DNA from: Macrocystis pyrifera | Taxonomy: Eukaryota > Sar > Phaeophyceae > Laminariales > Laminariaceae | NCBI GenBank assembly: GCA_031763025.1 | Contig: JASSKH010000009.1 | Coordinates: 6,206,512-6,270,511, forward strand | Reading direction: 5' to 3' | DNA: 64,000 nt | Part shown: in pieces, positions 21,807 to 34,250 of the stretch | Numbering within the stretch: the first letter of the stretch is position 1 | Layout: each line of letters starts with the position of its first letter | Position numbers and translations under genes: made by a program | Notes under the pieces: generated by a model | What the model saw: only the letters and a program-made list of their open reading frames with translations | What the model was told of the DNA's origin: nothing | The model's database searches: none

Positions 21807-24080
21807 TTGCCGCTGTGTCAATGTAACGCCTCCGGGCCCTATAGTTGTTGCGCGTTCATACGCATGCAGTACTAGTGCTGCTGCGTACGGTGGTTGCTGG
21901 GATAATTGAGTTGTTGGTCTGCTGGTAGATGCATGGTGTCCGTGATATTGAGAGGTAATTAATTATCAGGTACCAGCACCTAGTATGGTAGCTACCTGTT
22001 TTATCGGAGGTGAAAACCCTGATGTTTCTTCGTACCGTAGGCTACAGCAGCAGTAGTAGTAATCAACTACTTCACAGTGCATCTACATTACCCGCGGGTA
22101 CTTGGTGTCAATCAGGTGACAGGTAACACAATGAATCATGAGTTACACGACAGGTTGGAAAGGGTATGTCGGCCTGGCAGATAGCGTTGGGCTGTTCAGG
22201 CGTAGCAAGTCCGGTGGAATTCGTCCCTCGAGCGCGCCTATTTGATGTGCTCGCTGCCCTGCTGTTGGACGTGTATCTTCATTCGTGGTTGGTGGTCGTC
22301 GTCGTATGGTTGGTTAGCAAACAGAGCGGCCCCGTCGTACCGGTAGCCGGTGCAGTAGATACCAAAGTTCGAACCCAACGAAACCGCAGCCGTCAGTGAC
22401 TTGGCGCTGTGATGCCTTACGTAGGGGTATTACGTATCATGCTCTATGACGCTGGTACTATTTTCTGTTTTTAGTTGTGCTCCTGCTTTTACGGGGGTTC
22501 ATAGTTAACGGGACCAAATTTTGTTGGTAAAAATCGGTAAATATAAACCTGGTAGGTTTTTATGTATACCATAGGTCCTATCAACTATGTACCCCCGTAA
22601 TATGTATATTATGAGTACCAGTCAGTGTGACTTGCGATCTTGGAGTACAGTAGATACATCATAAATTAGGCTCCGTACAGGCCAGTAGTAAGTACTTTGA
22701 GCAATACCTGTACGCGTAGCGAGGTCTACTCGTATCGTACGGACGTGTGTGGTATTTTATATTTTCCATTATTCAGATATCGCAGTTTTACTCTTGAACA
22801 CTGCTGCTGCTTAAAGCTGTCGTTGTGGAAAATTTTGTCTTCAGACGTACGCACAGGGAAGCTCTTGCTGCTTGTTGTAGGTCTTTTGTGTTGCATTTTG
22901 TTTTGTGTTGGTTTGGATTACTTTGGTTTGCGTAATTCCATTCAGTTTTTTGGTGGATGGTGGGCGGTCATTTGGGGCTGTCGCAAAGATTCCATGTGCT
23001 TTTCTGTGTTTTCTCGTTTTCATTTCAACATTTTAACAACGATTAAACCTTTTCGACGGTTTTTAATTGGCAAAGTGCTTCTGCCACCACTACACTTACC
23101 GGTATTACTATAGTGCTGCTAGTGTCGTAGTGCTCAGTTGACGCACATAGAGCAGTAGGAATTGTGCCGTGGATGACTGTGTCAGCGGAGCGTGGCCGGC
23201 GCACGTGTTTTACAGCCGCCGCATGGGTTGTGCCTCTGCACAGCAGCAGCAGCGGTGTTGACCCTTTTGCTTTTGCGATAGTTTCCCGCACTAGTTCCAA
23301 GTGGTCTGTCCCCCAAAAAGAGTGTTCAAAAGGGGTTAGAACCTCTAGGTTGGCGATCAGAAAAAAAATCAAAAAGTGCGGTACTATGAACCGTATCCTG
23401 TCAGCGCACAACAGCGCGGGTGTATGGTCGTAGCATTTCATATGTGTTTCGCGTGTGTCGTACAGGCCCTGCCTTGTTGTAGTTCGGACACCTATTTTTT
23501 TTCTCCCAGAAGCCTAGACTGGTTGGTTTGGCCGATTATTTACGTACTTGTTGTTTGTTGTCACTATTTCCCTCTCAAAAAAGAAGGAACGGAATTAGAG
23601 GAACAGGGGTAGACGGCGCGACAGAATCAGCATTACGGCGACCGCGCGGCGTGGTGCGTTCCCTCCCTCAAATGAATACGCCCGTCAAACGAAAAATAAA
23701 CCAAAGGGATGTACAACACGAAACGTACAAAAATAATAAACCAAAGGAACAGGCACGTCCGTGACAAGGAGATAGTGACACACCACACCCCCAGTGGTCG
23801 AAATGGAAAACCGTTGCAACCGTTGTGATCACATAATGAAAATAAGAAAAAGTTTTGTTTCTTCATTTTTTCATTTTTTTCAATTGGTTTTAGTAACCCC
23901 CCTCCTGCCTAGCGAAAAAAAAAAAAATTGAGACCGTTCACATTTTTTTTTCCCGGACGCCCTTGCATGGAATGTAGAACACGAAAACTACAAAAATTCT
24001 CAGATTCTCAGTTTGTAAAACTGAGTCTCAGCTGCGGCAGTTGCAGATCTGTCTGTCCGCATGGCTTGTATATTTTCCAG
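21700..24080. other. No gene recognised apart from one MITE
   Basis: Holds a GCT/GCC run at 21760-21810 and the MITE at 22489-22600. Short frames on both strands show no domains. Confidence 0.4.
22489..22600. mobile_element. MITE (TACGGGGG hairpin family), copy 2
   Basis: TTACGGGGGTTCATAGTTAA at the left pairs with CTATGTACCCCCGTAA at the right. Confidence 0.85.
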
Positions 24081-24091
24081 GGCTTTTAGCG

Positions 24092-24900
24092 GGTCATGAC
24101 CCGACCCGCGGGTCGGGTCACGGGGTGTTCAAAATGTCACGGGTCGGGTCGAGTCAGGAAGTGTTCAAAATCTCACGGATTGGGTCGGGTCGGGTCAAGA
24201 GGTTTTCAAATCTCACGGGTCGGGTCGGGTCGGGTCAAGAGTCTTTCAAATATCACGGGTCGGGTCGGGTCAAGAGTCTTTCAAATCTCACGGGTCGGGT
24301 CAGGTAATGACCCGCGAGAAACGGGTCACTCGCGGGTCGGGCCAGCGTGACCCGCGAGTTATCTGCTGAGACCCGCGCATCCGGCCCGCGGATCCGACAC
24401 TCGAAACCCTTCCCGCTCTCTTACTCCAAGGCTTTTCTCGTACAAACACTCAATAATACTCCTTTGGGATCTTATTCAAACATTAAAACACTGCCAAATC
24501 CATATACGAATGCCCGCATCCATTTATACCCACTACAGCCAGGCCACATATCTCCTGTGGGCACTAAAATGGACATCAAATTGTTTTTGAAGTGTCGACC
24601 CACGGGCCGGATCCGCAGGTCGGACCCGCGGGTCAAGATAAATAGTCTCGCGGGTCAAGGTGACCCGACCCGCATGAAACCCGTGTCTCACGGGTCAATC
24701 CGAAGGTGGCGGGTCGAGTCGGGTCGGGTCAGGAGGTTTTGAAATCTAGCGGGTCGGGTTGGGTCGGGTCAGGATATTTTCAAATCTCACGGGTCGGGTC
24801 GGATCGAGTCAACAACTTTTTAAATCTCGCCGGTCGGGTCGGGTCGGGTCAAGAGGCTTTCAAAATCTCGCGGGTCGGGTCGGGTCAGCGACGACGTACC
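24092..24900. repeat. GGGTC minisatellite, two arrays
   Basis: Higher-order units of CACGGGTCGGGTCGGGTC followed by AAGAGNNTTTCAAATCT, about 36-45 bp each, run at 24095-24310 and 24700-24895. The spacer holds scattered ACCCGCGGGTC palindromes. In one frame the units read as GRVGSGQEVFK-like peptides, but no start, codon bias or domain supports a gene. Confidence 0.85.
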
Positions 24901-25032
24901 ATCATACCATACCACATTCCGTGTTTTTCCCATATACCATACCACCAACATACCATATCACATACCGTGTTTTTCCCATATAATATATCAAACCGTACCA
25001 TCATACCATACCACCAACATAGAACTACTTTT

Positions 25033-25780
25033 AGATATCTCGATCTCTGAGCGTGCTCGGTTGGTACCATCCCCGGCCTCTCAGAGCTCCCACTTGAAAA
25101 TCGCCTCCTTTTAGTACTTGCCGGACCTTTCCAGCGGGTGATTGTTTTCTCCATTTCTCTTCGTACTTTCAGCCCTTCTTTCCTTTTTTCTTCTTTCGTT
25201 TCGTGTGCGTGCGTGTACTCCGAGCACGGCGCCGCGGGCGAACCCGGCACCGTCGCGGGCGTCAGCGGGTGCTGGCGGGTAGAGGGGGAGTTGCAAGGAG
25301 CACGGTCGCCGCTTTCGTGCCTAGGCGACGCGTGTGCCTCGCGACACGAGGAATGCACCAATAGGCTCTGTCTGGCCTCCATTTGTGATTTTTTATAGAG
25401 TACGTACGAGTATTTAAGGGTCGTTCGAGATTGTAAGAAAACATTCAAGCGGTGCTTATTTTTGCGACCGGGCTGAAAATTAAACCCAGTCTGAGCACCA
25501 ACATTGTCGAGCTGGCGAACGAGGTCCACGGTGAGCACCGGGCTTTAAGCGAGGCGGGCGACGGGGCTCACCGTGGAAGAGAGGGAGGAAAGCTTTACTC
25601 GGAGCGAATCGGTGGCTAGATGGTCGCGAGAGGGGCGGGCGGCGTACGAGACTGAGAGCTCTGCTGTGTGTTTTTTTATTTTTTTATTTTCGACCGGTGT
25701 AAGGTGTTCCAATCAGGTAGTAAATTATTGCACGAAAGGGGACGCGGGGATATTTTTTCTTTTAGATTTTTTTTGTCTCA
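25033..25780. repeat. Dispersed repeat R1, copy 2
   Basis: Collinear with 8262-9025 at roughly 80 percent identity by eye. Confidence 0.75.
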
Positions 25781-26028
25781 TTTTCATTGTTTTTGCTGTG
25801 TTGCTGTGCCGTGCTGTGCTTTATCTTTCGTACAAACGAGTACAAACACAGAGCATATTATTATTCTTATTATTATGCTTGCCTTCTGACAAAATAGCGT
25901 AGATGCCGTTCCTATATAACCAAATATCCTTCCTTAAATCAGTAGTATCCCTCATACACTTCTCTGCTTGTCGTTTCCAAATTCCCATTCCCCACAACAT
26001 TTCATTTTAGCTACCAGTATAGTATATT

Positions 26029-29000
26029 CTATTCGTCATCGACGTTCCATCCCCATGTCATTGGCCGCATTCCTCCGGCTTCTTCCTCCCTTCCCCTAGC
26101 GGCCTGGCGGTCCCTCGGGGCAAGTTTATACCTGTGTACTCTGCGTGAAATTGCGACCTGTGTGGTCACGGAGATGATCTGGAAAATGCGTTTTTTGCAG
26201 ACGCCCTTCCGCGCCAGGGACGATCCGTCCGTCCCTCCAACTACACTTGTCGCCAACTGATCAATTAGATCGCTGCGTTCCTTTCCTAGGCGTCAAAAGC
26301 TTTCCACCGCGAGGGTGGCGAGTTTGTAGCTGCGCTCGTCGAAGAACACCTGTCCCGGACGAGCGTAGTGACTGCGCTTGCGCGCCTCAGAAGTGGACGC
26401 AGCTGATCCGTCTCGGTCAGCGCTGCCTGCCCGCATGTGGATCCCCGCTTGTGGATCCGCATACGTGACGTCGAGGAGTATCGCTTTATCGCGATACTCT
26501 GATGCCGTAGCATCTCGGAGTCCTTCTGCCTCGATGACGATGTCCATGGGGAGATCCCTGTTTGCGTGGAAAGGGGCTCCGCTTTCCATTTGGTGGCGGA
26601 TGGGCATCCTCTTAAAGGTGCGGGAGGGCGCGTGCACCAGAGGCTGGTGCTGGTTTACTTGCGCGCCCGATCGATGACATAATCGTGCATGTCGCGTATT
26701 AGCCTCCGCTGCACCGCAGCAGGGGCACCTTGCCGCTAGAAACACCTCAATCCCCAGAAACCGCCTTCCCGCAGCCACAGACTCTGACGGTGAGATGACT
26801 CTGGCCGCGTCGACAGGTCTCGCCCTTAGGAATGCAGTAGCCTTTGGTCCCGATTGGCTCCGTTGCCGGGCCTTGGTCAGACCCCTCGACTCTTTCTCTT
26901 CTTGTGGGTTACCCGTGCCTCGCTGAGTCGTCGTCTCGACGAGGAGCTGGTCCAGTGAAGCAACGTATCTCTCATAACGGACCCCGTTTACCAGCTTACC
27001 TAGTCTATGCTGCACTTTGCTGGAGCTGATAGATTCGGCGTCGTGTGCCGGCAACACTTCCGCAACCGACAACCCTGAGGCCTCTTGTTCTCCTCCTCGA
27101 AATGCTCTATCCCGCCAGCTTTCCGGCACGATGTTCGCCATGGCTTCTTCTGAAACCCCATGCACATCGCGGAGGTCCCTGATGCTGTTCCAGATGCGCC
27201 GGACGAGGTCTGAATCGGGGAGCTCCCTCCGGACTTTGTCTCCGATAGCGCCGGACAGGTCAGCAGGCACCTCCGGCACCGTTCCGACGGACGCTGACAT
27301 CCTCCGGGCTTCAGCCGATGCCAGTCCAAACCCTCCGGCCCCCGTGGTCAGTCTTGCCTGCGCCAGTTGGTAGGGCTGCAAGACCAACTGATTTGTTGGG
27401 TACCCATTCTCGAAGAACGACGTTTCTTCTGCTGTCCCCGGGAGATCAAGCAATTTCTCCAGCATCCACATCGCGTTTCCGTCTGCTTTTAGGCATGCGG
27501 GCAGGGACATTTCCGGGTCCATCACTCTTTCTATATAGGCGGTCCGTTGCACCATAGAGCCGGTGGCGATCAGGTTAGCTGCTTGCTTGTCTGGCATACG
27601 CGGTAGCATCCGCGCGAGTTGTTCCGCTCCCCCATTGTGGACTATCTCCACTGCGCTCTCCATCGCGTATTCGTCCGTGCCGACGGGAACCCCAACTACC
27701 TTTACTCCACCCCGTTCCGCGATGCGGACGCCAATACCTTCAAGAAGGGCGATTTGTTTCGGCGTAGGTACCTGCCCCTTTGGGGGCAAGGCAACCGATT
27801 TGCTCGGATTGATTGCAATGACAATGTTGGACAGCTCACGCTGTAGGAAAGGCACAACTTCCACAGTATCGGGTGTGATTTCCATCATTCCGATGCTGAT
27901 GTCGTCTAAGTAGGCGAATGCCTCCACTCATTTTGGCTCGAACTCCGCTCGGGTCCGCTTCAGCACCGGTAAGAGAGGCATGCAGAACAACGCCGGCCCC
28001 ATGGCATCCCCTTGCTGTACCCCACTGGAGCATTCGATCTTGCGCCTTTCTCCCGATTCCATCTGGAAGAACACGGGAGCAGTTCTTTCCCCGCGACACT
28101 TTGTCACGAACGGTGTAAGCACAGGCGCGCAGGTGGCTACCTCTGCAAGCACAGCCGTCCGTTTCACCGTGTTGAAGGCGTTGGAGCAGTCAGTGAGAAT
28201 CAGCCAGTTTTTTGCCTCGTGGTGTACCCGGGCGCGTAGCGCTACCTGCTCCACCCCCCCTCGTACTCCGACTCCAAACTGTCTCGCCTCGCGGTTGGTC
28301 TCCTCCAGTGGTGGTCGCCACTACCGCATGGTCCCGGCTGTGAGAAGGCGTCTCCATGTCATCCCTACGCGGACGGGGTGACATTTTTCACCCAAGGAAG
28401 TGAGGTTGGATTGCAGGAAAAGCTGCCAGAATTCCGGCGGAAAGGCGTTTGGATCGTCGATAATTCTTCTCCAGAAGGCTTCAATGCCAGCCCCGATTTT
28501 TTCGCGCCCAATGCTAACCCTGATAATTGACTGCAGGTACGAAAAGCGCAAGCCATCGCTTCCTGCGCCTGATAGCGCGTTGCGAGAGTTGATGACCTCG
28601 AGGGCCACCTGTGGGTCGAATTCTTCCTCCGGGCGCCACTTGGGCCCACTCCCTTCCTCCGGGTCGGAGGAACTTGCAGCCACCGCTGCCGCTGCTGCTT
28701 CGGAGACGGCGGTCTGATCCTCCTCCGGGAACTTTTCTTTCACTCGCTCCCACGTTTCCTCGTTCCCCGGCGCGTGTGGTTCCGCGAGGAGGCTGCGTGC
28801 TGCGACAGTCACCCCCCCTGGATGGCGACATGCTGAAGACGCCCTCTTGAACAGATCAGCGTCCGTCACTTCGCGAGCTTGACCCCTCTGTCTTCTCGAT
28901 GTTCGACGGGTATACTCCATTAACCACGGGAGTAGAAGGGTGAGATAACCGCGTTCGACAGACGCGAACCTCTCGCGCCGCTTCAATCGGCCATCCTGCG

Positions 29001-29060
29001 AGTGCAGTAGAGCCGGGAGGATGTACCAAAGCTTGATTGACCTCAAGAGTGAGGTCGGCG
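26029..29060 (-). pseudogene. Retroelement reverse transcriptase and C-terminal nuclease-like domain
   Basis: Starts around IKLWYILPALLHSQDGRL. RT landmarks are NALSGAGSDGLRFSYLQ, LTDCSNAFNTVKRTA (first catalytic Asp), SSGVQQGDAMGPALF and FAYLDDISIG (catalytic YLDD). A Cys/His finger CPCCGAAEANTRHARLC follows. The C-terminal part has DIVIEAEGLRDATASEYRDK, AILLDVTYADPQ and STSEARKRSHYARPGQ, which looks like a PD-(D/E)XK restriction-like nuclease; assignment of catalytic residues is inference. All segments share one frame, with TAG or TGA at three sites. Confidence 0.85.
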
Positions 29061-31860
29061 TCTCCGATTGTCTGCGTGGGCGATGCTCTCCCAGGGCGTG
29101 GTTTAAGGAGGCCAAGCACGTGGGCGATAAGCTTGGCGTGAGCAGTAGCCAGTCTTGATTGCACTTTAATAACAGTGACGAAGCGTTGTTGGAGGTCCTT
29201 AAGGGGAACATCGTCGAGTGGTCCTGCGATCCCCAACGTATTTTGGTCCCAGGGATAGAGGAGCCCATCCCGGCGCCCATCCTCGCGGTCGTCAGGTCTC
29301 CCTCCGAGTCCCGCTGCCGTAACGCTCAGTCCGGGGTCTGCCTGAACTGCCGCTTCTAGTGCTTCCCGTCTTCCATGACGAGCTGTGCATCCCCTAGCGC
29401 CACAAAGCAGCGGCACCTGCGCCCCGCCTCGCCTGACTGCATTCACCACGCACCTCGCATGCATTGCATGTTGACGTCCACAAGGTAACCCCTTCACTCG
29501 GTGTCCCCGAGCAATCGTTGCCCTACAACCCCCGTAGGTCGTACCGCTTTGGTCGTCTGCGATCAAATGTTGCGATACGCTCTCTGGTGCTGGACCTCCT
29601 CCTCCTCCGTCCCCTCCTTCCCTGCGAGATTCACTCTCTCCTTCGCCACCCCCTTCCTCGCCAAGGGCCATGGGCGGCTCGCCGCCCCCAGGTGGAGAGA
29701 TTCTCTCCCGGCTCGTGGCGACCCTGCTTCCACTTATCGCCGCTCGTGATCCCCTTCCAGATCCGCGTGGTCGACCTCGCCTGCCTCTTGCGCTCCCCCC
29801 ACCCTCTACTGCGCCGGTGGGCGTGGACGCAGTTGCTCCAGTTATTGCCGGGGTGATACTGGGCTGTGTCAGAGCAGGGGGCGAGCGTCCCGGCGCCGTG
29901 GCCTCCCTGTCCCTTGCGGTGTGGGGGTTCTCCGGGGCTACCGAAGCAGCATGTCCTGGCTCCGCCTGCCCTCTTACCCCCGGTTCGCCTTCTGGCGACG
30001 GGGCTTCACCTTCCGGTGGTGTCACTCTCGCTGCTAAAGGGTTGCTCGCCTGCGCCGGTTCCGTCCCTTCCGTTGTGGCTCCCGCCGTCGTTGGAGTGGC
30101 ATTGGGCTGTCTCGGGAGGGGGGGCAAGTGTCCCGGTGCCGTGGTATCTTCATCTCCGGCTGTGCGAAAGTTCTCCGCGGCAACATAACCAGCATCTCCT
30201 GGCTCTGCCTGCCGCCTCACTCGCGGGTCGCCTTCAGACACCGAGGCCTCTCCTACTGACAGCGTCACCCCCGCTGCTAACGGGCCGTTATTCAGTGCCG
30301 GGTCCGTTCCTTCCGCTGTTGCCCCTACCGCCGTTGGAGAAGGAGGCAGCGCGTTCGTTGGCTCAAACACGTTTATGGATCCTAGGGTCCCCGCCTCCGT
30401 CGGGAAAGGAGACAGCGCCTCCCCTGCTTCCAGCGCGTTTCGGACCCCTAGGGTCCACCTCGTCAACCGGTCTTCCCATGTGGAGTCGAGGCCCGCCAGA
30501 AACTCTTGGACATGGGGTAGGGTGCGGATCCTCCGACTCTGGAGCCGGAGCACTATGTTCTGCGGTCGGATACCGTACGCAGCGAAACCCTCACGGTAGT
30601 GACCGGCTGCCGCTCGCCATTCCCTCGGTCGGGGAAAATCGAGGTAGGCTCGCTGGGGCAGGCCGAAAGCATCGCTGAACAGGGTGCACAACAGAAACGA
30701 AGAGGTTGGACTTCCCCCATGGGCCCTCACCATCTCTTCCCAGGTATTGTGGGAACCAGTCGTGACGTAACTGGATGGCTCCAGCCGGGGGCCGTCCTCC
30801 TCCAAGAGTTCTGCGAACCGCAAGGCTCCTGCTACCGCAGACCACCTTCCCCCTAACCGTGGCCTTGGAAGGTCCTCTGCCAGCTCCGCTGGATGGAGCG
30901 GCCGATTTGTTGACGGCCATTCAGAGCGACACGCAGCGCATGGCTGTGGGTCTGCTTGCCCTCTCGCGAGGCATTCCGCACGATCCAGCATGCAGTGGGC
31001 ATGCACTTGCTCTCCGTGGGGGCACGGAAAAGATGCCCATAAAGAGTCTACCGCCAAATCTCCAGTAGATTCCTCTAGAGCCCGCCCGCAGTACGTGCAG
31101 GGAGAGACACCCCTGTTCCCTACATTCTGACGCCTTTCTACTTCACTCCTAGTGTCACCTCCCTGTCCCCCCGGTCCCATCTGTAACTGGTCACTCTCCG
31201 GCGCCCTGTCCGTTCTCTCCGACGTGGTTGCCACCGCCGCCAAAAAGGGAGGAAGCGCGTCACCCGTTTCCAACGCGCGTTGGACCCCGACGGTCCACCT
31301 CGCTAAGCGTTCTTCACACTCGGCGTCAAGGCCTACCAGATACTCTTGGGCATGTGGTCCGATGTAGAGTCTTTGATTTGGAAGCCGGAGCAGGACGTCC
31401 TGCGGTTGAAGGGCATATGCCGCGAACAGCGTACGGTAATGGCCGACCACTGCTTCCCATCCCCTCGGTCGGGGGAAATCGAGGTATGCACCTTGAGGCA
31501 TGTCCAACGCATCGCAAAACAGGGAGCACAGCAAGAACGAGGAGGTCGGGCTCCCACCATGGGTACGTAGCATGAGCTCAAACGTGCCGAAAGCGCCAGT
31601 TGTAACGTAGCTGGCTGGCTCCGGTTCGGGGTTGCCCCGCTGAACCCGGGCGGCGAACTGCAGGGCGCCCCTCACCGCCACCCACCTTGCATCGTGCTCA
31701 TTCATGAGTAGCCCTCTAGCTAGCTCTGCCGGGTGGGGAGGTCGGCTTCCTTCCGGCCATGCCGAACGACACGCAACGCAGGGCCTAGGGTATGTATGCC
31801 CTCTCGCGAGGTGTTCCGCGCGGTCCAGCATGCAGCGGGCGTGCACAAGCCTCCGTGGGC
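28856..31860 (-). pseudogene. Retroelement N-terminal region with repeated RING-like modules
   Basis: Two related modules lie in tandem. Each has a cysteine/histidine finger (complete in the second copy: CTYCGRALEES, CPHGEQVHAHCMLDRAE, CAACRSEW) followed by a shared domain (SSYVTTG, HGGSPTSSFLLC, PQRAYLDFPRPR). A proline/threonine/glycine-rich linker and a third, divergent finger (GLPCGRQHAMHARCV, CGARGC) come next. The finger spacing resembles RING zinc binding; ubiquitin ligase activity is not shown. The frame continues past the shift point into LSHPSTPVVNG, which is out of frame with the RT. Confidence 0.8.
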
Positions 31861-31864
31861 ATAT

Positions 31865-32150
31865 CGAAAGAAGACAATAAGTACCCTACCTGGGGTATGT
31901 ACGTACGTACGATATGTGAGCGAGCGTAGCGGAAAACCGCCCGCGACGCGAAGCATATGTGGCGTCCGAGCTGTTTTCTCCTGAAGCATGGCGGCGGGAC
32001 TCTTGGCATTATCAAGTCGCCAGTTTGTAACTACAACCATGAAAAAAACAATGTTCAATCATGGACCTCTGTCCGCTTTGCATAATTTGATGTATTTTTC
32101 CTGCCTGAGGGAGCGTAGCTAGCGGCGTAGGCCGCCCGCGGAGCGAAGCG
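31865..32150. repeat. CTACCTGGGGTAT/(GTAC)n repeat and GC palindromes
   Basis: Matches 9036-9240 over AGTACCCTACCTGGGGTA, GTACGTAC and GAGCGAGCGTAGCGG...CCGCCCGCGACGCGAAGC. A variant palindrome is at 32107-32150. Confidence 0.6.
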
Positions 32151-33770
32151 CCTTGTATACCATATCACATACAGTGTTTTTCCATTTAGTATATCAAACC
32201 GTAGTACCATCATACCGGGTACCATATGCACCAACATACGATATCACATCAAGTACACAAGAAGAGCATACGTTGAAGGTGCAAGGTGATAGGGTGATAA
32301 GTGAGGTGAAGGTGCGAAGTGGTGAGGTGATATATGCGGAGGTGAAGGTGCAAAGGGAGGGCGATGGTCGATGGCACCAGTGAGCAGCAGGAGCCGCAAC
32401 GGCGGCAGCAGCCCCAGCAGCCACGTCTGCAACAGCAGCAGCAGGACCAAGTGGGTCTGCTAAGCGCTTGCGACGATCGCCCCGAAGAACAACAGCATCA
32501 ACAACAAGTGCACAAGAGATTGTCATCGCTCGTTAAATATAATACTGCTGTACCAAAACGCTTGCTGTGGATCTCTTGTATGACGAGCGATGGCAGAGCG
32601 TCAAGTGTACAAGAAGAGCATAAGCCTTCAGGGCGACAGAGCAGGAACGAGCATAATGATACCATACTGCTGTTCCAGCACGACAAGTACACAAGAGCAT
32701 GCGAGCGGGCGACGAGCACAACACAACAAGAGCATCCCTTGAGGGCGACAGAGCAGGAGGAGCCGAAAAAAATAATAACCTTACCACGACTTTGCAGTCG
32801 ATTACTTTTTACTTCTCCTTCATTTCGTCTCCCCGAATTCGGAAAATAAATAATTACCGTTCTACTGGCACTTTGTGTCCAATCTGTATTATAAACCGTT
32901 ACTTAAGACTCGTATGAGTCTCGACGAAGTGCAAGTCACTCTTCTACACGCACGTTGGTATCATCCAGTATATGCTTTCAATTTTCCTACGTACGCCCCC
33001 CCCGAATGCGTGTCATACACTGCAGAGCATACAAAAGAAGTACCTGGTACTACACTATTAATATTAATATATCGTATTAATATTAATAGTACAACAGAAA
33101 AAGTACCAGGTCGACTTGAATACTTATTATTACTACATTTGTTTTTCGATCCTCTTCGCATGTTTTGGTACTCTCGTAAATACCCCCGCTGTTGAAAATA
33201 CTTACCTGTCAATGTGTCATTTGTTGTGTACACAAACGGAATGTTTTTCATCGGCCAACAGAGCGCCGTCAGCTCTCTGACTGCTTTTTGGGGATCTCTT
33301 ATATTTCGCGGTCTGGGACCGCAGAGTCCACCGGGCGGCTCGCCATCGTGTGAGCGCTTACTACTCGCCAGTTGATCTTTAGTTGGGTTGGGCGTTGGAA
33401 CTACGGCCTGTGTGCCGGGTTGTGTGCCTGTGCAGTGTGTGGTGGTATTTGTTGTGCTGCGTGTGCTCGATATAGTCGGGGAAATATTGTGGTCGATCAT
33501 TTCCAGTTACTGCGACAGGCTGTCGGTTGAGTCACGCGTGCTGGATCGGGGTGTCCATCCACGCCGCGAACACTGCTGCTGTTGTAGGGTGATAGCTGCG
33601 ACTTCATACTACACCGATAAGAGGTTTGTACTTGGGTTGGGGGTCTGAATCGTATGGCGGTAGCTTTATGTGCGTTGTTGCTGCGGAGCTGTGGCTGCTC
33701 CTGCTGCATGCTGCGGGAGGGCTGTGTGCTGTACGATGTGCCACACCATGAAAATAAAATGCCCGGAAAA
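32150..33770. other. No gene recognised
   Basis: Contains CATACCATATCACATAC motifs shared with 24900-25010 and a CAG-rich stretch at 32385-32510. Short frames only. Confidence 0.4.
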
Positions 33771-33775
33771 TAGTA

Positions 33776-33840
33776 GGTTCATTCTTATCGGAGAGCTTTC
33801 CAAAAGTTATGGAAAAAAAGCTCTCCGATGAGAATGACCC
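33776..33840. repeat. Hairpin-forming inverted repeat
   Basis: TTCTTATCGGAGAGCTTTCC at the left pairs with GGAAAAAAAGCTCTCCGATG at the right around a 9-nt loop. No gene ends here. Confidence 0.75.
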
Positions 33841-34144
33841 TTAGTACCAACTAATATTATACGTACTCGGTCGGAAAAGTGCCCATACTTATTTTGGGGA
33901 AAAACATATTTAACGCTGGTTGTTACATATTTTGGCACCGTGTAATACTCGATATGTGCTTTTTTCTCCAATCTTGCATATTCGTAGTCTTAAATGTGAA
34001 TATTAGTCGGGTGCGATCACGAGTAGTGTGGATTACTTTTGTAACCGTCGTGCGTACAAGCGCAATAATTGTCAAGAAACCAAACCCCGCTGCAGACCAC
34101 TGTGCCGCCGTAGATCTGTCACTTTCGTCTGGTAATAAATAATA

Positions 34145-34250
34145 TTACGGGGGTCCATAATTAACAGGACCTATGGTATACATAAAAACCTATATATTCA
34201 CGTATTTTTACAAACAATATTTGGTCCCGTTAACTATGGACCCCCGTAAT
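34145..34250. mobile_element. MITE (TACGGGGG hairpin family), copy 3
   Basis: Near-perfect palindrome between TTACGGGGGTCCATAATTAA and CTATGGACCCCCGTAA, flanked by TA. Confidence 0.9.

Larger units (their letters stand above)
25850..31865 (-). mobile_element. Non-LTR retrotransposon with RING-like modules, RT and a C-terminal nuclease-like domain
   Basis: A single long reading frame can be followed on the minus strand from about 31860 to 26029, broken only by one frame change near 29050 and three in-frame stops (near 28322, 27929 and 26291). The 5-prime end is cut inside the first RING-like module where the CTACCTGGGGTATGTACG repeat begins. The 3-prime end runs into short AT repeats (TTATTATTCTTATTATTATG on the plus strand) near 25855, so this family has an AT-type tail, unlike the poly(C) LINE. 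Confidence 0.85.

Noticed and set aside
24092-24740. Coding reading of the GGGTC array (GRVGSGQEVFK-like repeats)
   Set aside because: Open in several frames at once because of the repeat period; no start, splice context or domain.
29464-31575. Long plus-strand open frames across 29.4-31.6 kb
   Set aside because: They are antisense to the retroelement frame, which has clear finger and RT motifs on the minus strand.
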